64,000 nt of DNA from Hydrangea macrophylla (lineage: Eukaryota; Streptophyta; Magnoliopsida; Cornales; Hydrangeaceae). A model generated the notes under the pieces. That model was not told where the DNA came from and made no database searches. It saw nothing but the letters and a program-made list of their open reading frames with translations. Location of the stretch: NCBI GenBank assembly GCA_033977485.1, contig CM066989.1, positions 94,569,887 to 94,633,886 on the forward strand. Direction: 5' to 3'. Positions 54,206-64,000 of this stretch are shown here, one piece after another (within the stretch, counting starts at the first letter, position 1; each line of letters starts with the position of its first letter). Both the position numbers and the translations under genes were made by a program.

Positions 54206-57200
54206 ATGGGTAGTGGTGAGACAGATAAACCCGCAAAGGAGGCGAAGGAAGCAAAGACGCCAACTGCGCAGGTATACTTTCGTGTTTTGTCGTCTTACTT
54301 TCGACTTGTGTTATATGTGGCTACAGGGAGTCACTAAATAAACCCACCAAATATCTCTTTACACCCACATGTACAACGGGAGATGCTGCATGGACTGCTT
54401 CTCAATGCATAATATGGGTGTAGAGAAATTGGGTTGGTCTATGTAGTAGCTCTGGTGTCCATATTGTCATTAGAGAACTTTTTATGTGTTATTGCTGTTC
54501 TTTGGTGCATTGTTCAGGAGCAATCTTTGTCTACAAGCACCGCCGCTGTTAATCCAGACTGGTCTGGGTTTCAGGTTTGGCACTCAAAGCCATTTAGTTT
54601 GGTCCTTTTTTATCTAATACTGTGATTGTGTTGATTGGAATCTGGGATGGATTTTCTCTGTAACAGGCATATTCTCCTATGCCACCACATGGGTTCATGG
54701 CATCAAGTCCACAAGCTCACCCATACATGTGGGGAGTACAGGTGTGTCGTGTTCTTCTGTTAGTCATACTGTGAGTGCAATTATTCATATTAGTAAATGA
54801 TATTATGAAAATATTGTGTAGACCGAGAGTATGGAACTTGCCCACCAGTTAATCCGCTTTTCATGTTACACTCTTCTGTTAATGCTGATCTCGTTATTCG
54901 ATGAGCCAAGCTCAGTTAGATGTTGACTGTTAAGTTGATCTTGGCTTGGTTAATTGGCAAGCTACAACTATTAATGACTGGCATGTAAAAGTTCTTGTAC
55001 CAGCCTAGACTAGTTGGTTGGTTAGTCTAGTCTAGCATTGATTAATTTTTGGAGTCCAAAACCTTGCCCTTTGCAAATGCATGCTTACATCAGCTGTTGT
55101 AAGTTATTTTCTATTGAGAGCTTTGAGTGGTTATCTCATACGTATTAATGATATCTATCATATGGAAGAAAGACAAGCTCCTTTTTGTAGGTGTTCTTTT
55201 CCATCTCCCCTACTTTTTCTGAATCTTTTTTTCGCATTCCTCCATATGGTGCATTAGGATTTTGGTCTTTGGTTAAGGCAGACTGGGGATTTTGAGTAGT
55301 TTTTGGCATGAAAAAGTAAAGAAAAATATTACTTTTTTCCCAATTGTAGTTGTTGTGTGATTAAGACAATAACTTTTACTCCCATCAATAATCTCTTATC
55401 CTTTTATGGCCATGCTACTGTTTTTGTGTACAAGGTAAGAAATGAAATGATGCAGGAATGGAATGCTGATGGCTTCTTTTGTTATCTTGTAGCATTAGGA
55501 AATAGGAATGGCCAGTAGAGACCATACACATAGCAAATACAAATATAGAAACTTGGGGCTAGGTTTCAATATGCATACATACATCTGACTGGCGTCTGCT
55601 GCACACACGCATCCACTCGCAGGTACTTGAAGAGACACTCTTTCTAGCTCATATGTTATTTTGAAAGGTTAGGACTTAGAATACGTCCATAAGTACATGT
55701 TTATATATAGTTATTGCCAAGTTAAGGACCTGGATTTTGGTGTTGAAGTTCTGATTTAAAGGCTAGAGAAGAGAAGATAGAAGAGTAAAGAGAGAAAAAC
55801 ATGGTATGAGAGAGAGTTCAATATACGAGAGAGGGGTAAATAGTAGCACTGGGAAGTGGGTCCTGGCCAGGGTTTTCTCTCCATTTTTACCGGTGAATGG
55901 AATCCATTTCATTGGGTCGACAAATGATTTCTCTGGGATCCCATTTGGACCCACTTGGCCTAACCACATGGGGAAAAGGAATGGACTATGGCCCTATTTG
56001 TTATGGATGTGGAGGACCAGAGAATTGGATGGCCATTTGTGGGTCAAGATGTGAGTTCATGGTCATGCATATGTAGCTGCTGTTCATTTGTGAAAATGTA
56101 TTTCTATCTTGGATTCGGATATAATTTTAAGTGTTGAAGCATAAGTTAGTATTCTCTATATAAGCCTGCTACGACTAGTTCTTGTAGCATGGAAATTTTG
56201 AACTTTTCAAGTATTTTCAGTTGATACTTGCATTTTTTGCTTTCTGCATCTGCATTGTACACAGGAGTAATTGTTCTCCATGATTCTAGAAAAGCTGGGG
56301 TTGTATGATGTGGGTTCGTCCATTACTTAAATTGTGTAGGCAGTTTAATGTTATTACTATCATTTTGTTTTGCAATTTCAAGTCTGTTTTGTGGTTGGAA
56401 CTGTTCTGATACTTGAATACCTATGCAGCATATCATGCCTCCATATGGTACACCACCACATCCATATGTTGCAATGTATCCCCATGGTGGGATATATGCC
56501 CATCCATCGATGCCCCCCGTAAGTCTTGCTAATCATGTTTGATTTTCCTTCGCAAATTGTTTTCTTATTTCAAGGATGTGACCCACTCATACTGGTAATA
56601 TGTCTCGAACTTTAAACAGGGATCCTACCCTTTCAGTCCCTTTGCCATGCCTTCTCCTAATGGCATTGTTGAGGCTTCTGTGAGTTACCTATAACCTGCA
56701 TGGTGGTCTATGTAGCACGGATACAGACACGTGACACGATATTGACACAATGACTCCACAAATCTAAAAAATTGTTGGATACATACTGGGATAGGACACA
56801 ACATTCAAAAGCTCATATTAATTGCTCATAATATTTGCCATGTCCATTCCCATTTCTAAATTTTCGGACAAACCTGTTTCTTATCTCCATTTTTATATTT
56901 TAAGAATGTTACCTCAACATTTTTCAAAAGAGCCATTGTGTCGTGCACACACTGGTGTCCTGCCGTGTCCGATGTGTGCTCCCTGCAAAAAAATTAAGAC
57001 ATTTTTTTTGCATGCCTGAGACAAACACGGCACCCAAATTGAAGTGTCCGTGCTACATAGACATGTCATTGGCCATAAGGATCATTCTACGAATGGGATA
57101 TGAATTTGCATGTAGGGGAATACGCCTGGAACTGGAAGCATGGAAGTGGATGGCAAGATATCTGAAGGGAAGGAAAAGCTGCCTATCAAAAGATCGAAGG

Positions 57201-60200
57201 GAAGCTTGGGCAGTTTGAATATGATTACCGGAAAAACTAATGATCCTGGCAAAACCTCAGGAGCGTCTGCTAATGGAGGCTACTCAAAAAGGTAAGGTAG
57301 ATTTGTTTACTTGAATGAGCAGGGTAAGGTTGATTTGTCTAACCGATGAACTGGATGCAATGAATAAAGTAGGGGCCATTGCTCGGTACAGTTGTAGAAG
57401 CGTGGCCTGTCAAAGATGAGACCAGCAGTTTAACTGTTTAGGTTAGCACTTGTAGAAATGGAGAGCCATTACCTAGTGCCGGACTTGCCCAAGTTACTAC
57501 ATACGTACCTAACCTTGAAAATGCATATGAGAATGAGAAAAACAAGCCAATACTTGAAGGAGAAGATCAAGACCGGGTAATAGGTGGATCAGCTGCTTAA
57601 AAAAAAAGGAATTAAAAAACCAGGAACATTATTGGGTGCGGCCTTTTTAAGTTATTCCTTGGCTAGTTCCTTGTTAGGTGATGTGGATTATTGGCCCATG
57701 CAGTGAGGGCTCAAGATACCCCATTTATTGAGCTCATTTTCATGCTTTCAGGATATTGGATAGCAATTGGAAATTTGGAATTACAAGAGCTTCGTTAGAA
57801 ATAATAAAACAGATATTTTGTAGTCTTATACTTCTATTTACTATCAGGATTTTCCATAATTCACCTTTATTTTCCATCTTGATCAACACGAAATGTTAAT
57901 AATAGCTGACAAGAATTTCTCAAATGTGTTTTCTGATCCTTTATGATGTATGTTCTTGGTTCCCTTGGATCCTGATGTTCATTTGGCCTGTGAATCGAGT
58001 GACTGCTTTGACTTGTCTTCACTGCCAGTTCGTTGATGCTGATTTTTTTTAGCTGATATCGCAATATGCAGTGCTGAAAGTGCAAGTGATGGTTCAAGCG
58101 AAGGAAGTGACGCAAATTCTCAAAATGTAGGTATTTATGAAAGTTGCTTTGTTTTTTTCCTTCTTTTTTTTTGGTTACATAAATTTTCCAATGACTAGCA
58201 ACCCGTTTTGATGCATTGGTTGTTTCTATGCTTTGGAGACTTATATTCTGCAATTCGTATGTGACAAGTTCTATGAGCTTTACAATAAGAGGAAAGAAAA
58301 GAGGTCATATGAGTATATTGTGCGTGGTGAGTATTATAAGTTTTACCAAAAGAAAAACAAATAGGCTGTATGAGTTTGCTGTATACCGATTGGGTCCTTA
58401 TTATCAGTTCTACAGGACAGCTACTGGTTGCATTGTGGATATACAATCTGGTAACTTGCTAGTGTGCATTCCTTTCTCTTTGAGCCTCTTCTTGTTTTCC
58501 TAGCGTCAGATGTGGAGCATCCATGCCTCCGATTTGGTGATGATAAAGGATGTTATAACTAGTTTTGATAGCAACACTCCCATAAACCTTATAAACCCCA
58601 ATCCCAGACAAAATACAGAAATGCACATGTTTTTGAGCACAAACACATGCGTAAGTTATACACTAGACTAATATATGTCTATGCAGGGATCACCGAAACA
58701 ATTTTAGGGCCCTACACTAACTTTAAAGGTGGGTCCCTTGAACAAGGTCGGCTTGAAACTGGTCGGGGGTTCGGGGGCAGCACCCCCTGAGTGTAAATTT
58801 TTTGGTTCTATTTATAGATTGCTCCGTAAATTGTTTTGGGCATTTTGAGAGTTGAGAGATTTAGAGCTTGTAATCTTTATTGCATATAATGAATTTTCAT
58901 ATTCATCTTCCCCTGATCCTTTGCAATTCTGCATGCTTTCAGATCTCACTTTATTTTATTTTATTTTATTTTTGCTATAATAAAGTCTGATCGCTGATTA
59001 TAATTAGTAAAGCTTTGACTGATGCAAAACAATTTGGGTTGGGCTAAACTGGAAAAGCGTTGGCCAATAATTCGTATCTAAATAGTTTTCAATTTCCCGT
59101 GGAATGGAGCCAATACATTACTTGTAATTTTTTTTCTTTTTCAATATTTGGGTGGACTCTATTACAATTGGACCAACATTTTTACATGTACCATTATATT
59201 TGGGGTAACACAATATTTTCCATGGCCCTTCTTAAGAGTAAAAATCGGACAAAATTGAGGGGCACTAGGCGGCAGCCTCTCCGGCCTAGGGTGAATTTTG
59301 AAAATGTAGGATGTGGACAAAAAGGTCCTGACAACATACAATATTTTTGTGCATTTACTTGTATCATGTAGATAGTTGCATAATTTTGATAATTTCCATA
59401 AATAACTAACTAAAAATCCATATATTGGATCATGGAGCTTCAACAAATATGATACAAATGATTTTAATTTGAATATCATATGTATTGGTTGCAACTATTT
59501 ATGTTATTGCAAATATGCTTTTAATCTGTACCAAAAAGTATCTGCTTCATGTTTACACGCTTTGGCCATGTGTCAAAATCATCATTGAAGTTTGTACACA
59601 ATGAGGGTGCTTTTGACATATTCTGGTTAATGTTGAGGTTTGTGTGTGCAATGATGGGTTGCACGGATCGTTTCCAAGTGTTCACTTGAATAGATATAGC
59701 CTACACGTGAAAAATCCATGCATTTCTTTGTTTATTTGATTTAGTTTATATAACGTAAATATTCTGTTTTAGAGGCCACCCTTCATAATTGGTTCAATTC
59801 AATCTGGGAGTCAGATATATGTTTATACGGTACCATGGAGGCTAATTACTTCTATTAACTAGTTAATTCATTCTCTCTTGGTTCGTTCGTTTCTTCCTTC
59901 CTGGGTAATGCGCATATATCTGGTTTTTATTGATTTCTCCAGGACTCACAAATGAAGTCTGGAAGCAGGCAAGATTCCTTGGAAGGTTCGGTTGTAAAAT
60001 TGATCTTTCTAAGTAGGATAGTATCATCGATCTCCGCCGAGGTTTGCCTTAATATCAGTTGGCCCCAAACGTTTGACAGAATGACATTACCTTCCTTACT
60101 TTTTGTGTTTATGTTTCTGTAGCATTTGACCACTACCAACTATCCCCCATAATGACTATAATTCCTCCATTATTTTGTTAAATCTATAAATTAAAAACTT

Positions 60201-63146
60201 TAAAATTACAAAATAGGCGGATATGCCCTTATTTTTCATGCATTACTATCGATTGCATTCCGTTGTGTTAATTTTTTTTGTGATTTTATTTATTATTTAA
60301 CATATAGGTATATATTAAAAATTCTAAAATTGCCAAAAAAACTTATTCCACATACATTACTTTGGAGTTTGGATTGCATTCCCGTAATGTAAATTTTGTT
60401 GAGAATTTTATTACTATTATAAAACATATGGGCGTATTATATAATAACTTCGGGGGACTGGTTGGTGGGGGTGAAATGCAACATTAACACAAAAAGTAAG
60501 CGCGGTCACTGTTATTGTGCAACAGAAACACAAAAAGTAAGGAAGGTGATTGTTATTATGTTTAAAGTTTAAAACTTTTGGGGCTAACTGGTGTTTAGGC
60601 AAATCACACGGGAGGTGATATTACTCTTTTAAATATGGTCACCATTTCAGCAGTGATTCATTGTAAATTTGTTGATGAAAAGTACTATAATGTCGTTATT
60701 ACAGCCGAAGAATCTCAGAATGGTAGTGCTATGCATGCATCCCAGAATGGGGATCCAAATACTCCTCATACGATGGTGAAACCAGCGGTGGCCATTGTGC
60801 CAATGTCAGCAACAGGTACTCCCGGTGGTGTTCCGGGTCCCGCCACGAACTTAAATATTGGGATGGACTATTGGGGTGGTGCACCTGCATTGCATGGGAA
60901 TGTAACTTCTGCTCCAGTGGCAGGGGGATTGGTCACAGCTGGGTCACGGGAGAGTGTTCAATCACAGCTTTGGCTACAGGTCTCTTTTTTCTTCGTCTTC
61001 CCTCCTTTGAGTCAATGATTATTTTTTGGGTAAATTACACCGACCTCCCTTGATGTTTATAGTTTGGTAACACTTGCCTCCCCTCCTTTTAGTCAGTTGA
61101 CCAGACAGAAAAGATAATCTTTTGGTTCAAAATTTTTCAAAGACGCCATTTTACCCATATTAAAAAAATATCAATTAGAAAACTAAATTAATACTTGGGA
61201 AAATAATATTTCTCTCCTCTCTTAAGTCTTCCTTTCTCTCCCTGAAAGAAACGGAGGGCTACTACGACCAACATCACTTCCTTCCTCCAATTGAACTTGT
61301 GGGGATCTTGGAGTAGATATGTATATTACAATTTCTTTCTCAGAAGTTAGAAGCTAGCAAAATACATATATATATATATATATATTATTGTTGTCGAAAT
61401 AATCTTGGTCCATTCCCTTGTTTCCCTGAGTTCAGGATGAGAGAGAAATTAAAAGACAGAGAAGGAAGCAGTCAAACAGAGAATCTGCTCGCAGATCAAG
61501 GTTACGAAAGCAGGTATTGAAGTATTCCTTCGAGTTTGTTTATTGTATTTCCTACCTAAAATGACACCCTTCTTTTGTTTGTATACTTTCTTGCCATTCA
61601 GGCTGAATGTGACGAACTGGCACAGCGTGCTGAAGCTTTAAAAGACGAAAATGCCACACTTAGATTGGAAGTGAATCGCATCAGGAGCGAGTATGAGCAG
61701 ATTCTTGCACAGAATGCCTCTCTGAAGGTGATGTTTATGTTTTGGTTCTTGCATGTCCTTTCTTTATTCACACACGCAAAATGGCATTTCTCCGATTTCT
61801 TTCTAGTCGCAATCGCAGTGTTCCCAAATGGGTTGCAATTGCGATTGGTCCCCTCCAAAATCCAAACCACATTTGGTCTGCTAGAAGCTGTTCCCATACG
61901 GGCTCTTTGAGCACCAACACAGACACACAACCTAAGTCCCCTAACGGGGTGAGATGGAGCGAGAGTGAGTGAAAAGCGTCTAATTCTAAAATTCTGTTTG
62001 AGGTCCCCTCCGGAGTCCTATAAAAAAATAGGGTTACTTACATTTTACTCCCCTATGGTTATACCTATTTTCACTTTACCCCCTGATGGTTCAAAAGTTG
62101 ACATAACCCCCATGATTTTTTTTACTAAAATGGAACCGTTAAATTTGTCATCAAAACTAATGGAGTGTCTACATTTTACCCCGTGTTTAGACCCATTTTC
62201 CCTTCATCCCCTATAATTCAAAAGTTGACACTTGACACCTTGTGGTTATGACTGAAATGAAGAGTATTTTTGTCATTTCCAATCAAAAGCTAATACCATT
62301 GGGGTTTGCACTTAACACACCACCACGGGGGTTAAGTGTCAACTTTTGAACCATAGTGGGTAAATTGGACACATACTTGACCAGTGGGGGTAGAATGTAT
62401 TTAACCCCAAAAAATAGATACATGTTGAACTACTCGTTGATGTATTGAAAATTACATGAAATTAAGATTTTTGAGTATGGTATTGATTTTCTTTTTTTTC
62501 TTTTTTTTTGTAATTAGGAAAAGGGAAATAATTTCTCGTTGCAGTACAGTTGCAAAATTCAATGTAGTATGATATTGCTCATTTACTCTGTGATCTTGCA
62601 AAATTTTGTTTGGATAACATTGACGCAAAAGATAAAATTTTAGTTTATTATCTAATAAACCTCATTATGCATACAAAATTGCACATTTTTTTTAAATTGA
62701 TCCACCTTTTTTTTCCTCCAAATACAGAGAATTAGTATTTTTGTCTTGGTATATTGACAGAATAAGGAAAACGGTGAGGAAAAAAGAAATGAAAAGGAAA
62801 TATAGTGAGGAACAAATTGAAAATTTGAGTTTTGTGTGTCATTTTCACTTTCCTCCCTTTTTCTTAACATCCAATTGTTGTGGATTTTTTTTACAAACTT
62901 TAACACTATTTAAGCATGGAGGAAAAAACAGGGGATCTAGTTTTCCTTATTATTTTCCTTCAATGAATCTGCAAACCAAACAAAGACTAATGCTTCACTG
63001 CCTATGTATCCATAGCCCCTTCTTTGGTATGGTTTTAAAATTTTACTTTTTTTTTTTTTCCACAGGAGAGACTTGGCGAAGAACCCGAGCAAGAAGATTC
63101 AAGGTCCGGTAGGAATGGCCAACATGCGAACAATGACAGTCAATAG
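54206..63146 (+). CDS. bZIP16-like: G-group bZIP transcription factor, bZIP16/bZIP68 (GBF) type
   Basis: Coding exons: 54206-54271, 54518-54574, 54667-54741, 56429-56518, 56620-56679, 57116-57291, 58072-58126, 59943-59985, 60705-60979, 61436-61513, 61602-61727, 63066-63146. All introns are GT..AG and the frame closes at 393 codons, near the length of Arabidopsis bZIP68/bZIP16. The N-terminal half is the Pro-rich GBF domain ([33 protein letters not shown]). Then [30 protein letters not shown] and LNIGMDYWG follow. The basic region has N313-x7-R321 (NRESARRSR), and leucine-zipper heptads run about 331-366 (L, L, L, I, I, L). Cys328 in QAECDEL matches the cysteine reported to give redox control in Arabidopsis relatives. 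Known family role: nuclear homo/heterodimers binding G-box (CACGTG) promoters in light, hormone and stress responses. No lesion seen. Confidence 0.95.
56706..57063. mobile_element. MITE in intron 5 of the bZIP gene
   Basis: Inverted ends: TCTATGTAGCACGGATAC at 56707-56724 and its complement GTGTCCGTGCTACATAGA at 57044-57061. About 355 bp, non-coding, with internal GTGTC/GACAC words. It ends about 50 bp before exon 6. I cannot name the superfamily. Confidence 0.7.
58127..59942. other. Intron 7 of the bZIP gene, 1.8 kb
   Basis: Mostly AT-rich. A patch at 58690-58800 (GGTCGGGGGTTCGGGGGCAGC) and another at 59255-59300 look like worn repeat fragments. (TTTTA)n occurs at 58949-58973. No gene in it; the short frames have no domain. 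Confidence 0.6.
60014..60627. mobile_element. MITE in intron 8 of the bZIP gene
   Basis: The left arm (TTTGCCTTAATATCAGTTGG, CCTTCCTTACTTTTTGTGTT, CACTACCAACTATCCCCC) is mirrored by the right arm (the complements lie between 60445 and 60602). The arms are imperfect and about 160 bp long. The centre is AT-rich with CATTCC..GTAA words. Ends are approximate; no target duplication was settled. Confidence 0.7.
62031..62408. mobile_element. MITE in intron 11 of the bZIP gene
   Basis: 378 bp. The ends GGGTTACTTACATTTTAC and GTAGAATGTATTTAACCCC are inverted, with internal inverted blocks around GGTTCAAAAGTTGAC. It is flanked by a perfect 8-bp AAAAAATA duplication (62023-62030 and 62409-62416). The duplication length suggests a hAT-like origin, but low complexity makes it weak evidence. 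Confidence 0.7.
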
Positions 63147-63500
63147 ACTGGGCAAACAGAGCTTGGACAAAGTGGTCGTTGAAGTTCTAGCTGCCTTATC
63201 GTAGAACGATGTCTACGGGCTTAACCTAACCAATTAGTAAAAAAGAAAAAGAAAAAAAATTGGTATTTTGCATAGTTATGTAGTGCGATATTTGTTAAAA
63301 CTTGATCATTTTTACTCTCGGGATTTGTTTTTATCTAATATCAACCATCCTTCTTAGCTCGGCCAATCTTTTAAGGTCGAAGACTCCGGATGGTATGTAG
63401 AACTTGTAATTCTATAAAGAGTAAGGTAGTAGTTTCTTCATTTGCCTTCTTATATTTAGGTGGATTGTGTAAGATTTATAACTATATTGAACAGTGAATT

Positions 63501-63506
63501 AATAAA
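63501..63506 (+). terminator. Likely poly(A) signal of the bZIP gene
   Basis: AATAAA about 355 bp after the stop codon, followed by a TG-rich stretch (AATGTGTGTAGTGTAT). The 3' UTR is therefore about 380 bp. Confidence 0.55.
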
Positions 63507-63526
63507 CTGAATGTGTGTAGTGTATA

Positions 63527-64000
63527 AATTTCGTAACTTGTTCAAGTTTTGGTGTCGCCAACTTGCCATTTCCATTTTGTGAAGACACTGCGTTATATGT
63601 CTATTGGACTCATTTTGGTGGAGAATGGAATTCTATGTTTGAACATAGAAATATTTTATTAGTTTTGAATTTCTTGCTTAGATCTCGAGAATTTTGGCAG
63701 ACCATGTTTTAGATGAATTTAATAAAATAGTTTTGAATTTGTGTAGCTAACTTTTAGTTATGTTGAAGTTCGTGATGAACATGAGATTTAACCTTACCTT
63801 GTTTTTACATTCCTATGTATGTATGGATTGGGTTGTTTGTGTGTATGCCCACGTGATGAGTTGATTACAACCATTGAGACCTAGAAAATATTGCCATTAT
63901 TAGTATCAATCGACACCTTATTGACAAGAAGTGTTGAATTTAATAGATGTTGATTACTAAACATTGTGACACTTTAACTATTCTAGTAACCATTATATAT
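63527..64000. other. Downstream intergenic DNA
   Basis: AT-rich, with no frame or repeat that I can support. Confidence 0.5.

Overview
The window is nuclear DNA of a flowering plant, almost certainly a eudicot. The evidence is one intron-rich plant bZIP gene with GT..AG introns, next to about 50 kb of nested plant LTR retrotransposons. The species cannot be read from the sequence.

Positions 1-50591 are a stack of retrotransposons inserted into one another. The oldest visible layer is a degenerate Ty3/gypsy element on the minus strand (5' LTR 48322-50591, leader, gag-protease 46769-45357). An LTR of a second family cuts its protease gene (43851-45356). That LTR is cut by a third (42665-43850 plus a 32-base remnant at 8033-8064). 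A minus-strand element with a very long 5' LTR (1605-8032) entered next to it. Its LTR carries a Stowaway-like MITE (3695-6038), which in turn carries a solo LTR (3744-5831). The same third LTR then received a 34.6 kb Tat/Ogre-lineage element (8065-42659; target duplication ATACT). The gag gene of that element was later split by a 13.9 kb Athila-type element (12313-26218; target duplication TAATC).

The Tat/Ogre element has 2.97 kb LTRs that are nearly identical, gag-pro-RT-RNaseH-RNaseH-integrase on the plus strand broken by four stop codons, and two extra genes on the opposite strand after pol. One is a six-exon plant mobile domain (PMD) gene (37881-35020). The other is a single-exon gene (34364-33272). 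A 60-bp tandem array follows near the 3' LTR. The Athila element has one open gag-pol frame and a downstream accessory protein gene of the ATHILA ORF1/plant-transposon-protein type.

Positions 50592-53000 are intergenic, with a tRNA-derived SINE, a degenerate repeat and a small MITE. Positions about 53.05-63.5 kb hold an apparently intact gene for a G-group bZIP factor of the bZIP16/bZIP68 (GBF) type: 12 coding exons, 393 codons, and several MITEs in its introns.

The most interesting signal is regulatory. Several unrelated retroelements carry arrays of short palindromes around their LTR promoters. In both the Athila and the Tat element, arrays of the same motif recur inside the element, just upstream of the accessory genes. 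The Athila motif (CAATCGATTG) and the solo-LTR motif (CAGTCGACTG) fit one consensus, CARTCGAYTG. This suggests a recurrent cis-regulatory system that links LTR promoters to accessory-gene promoters.
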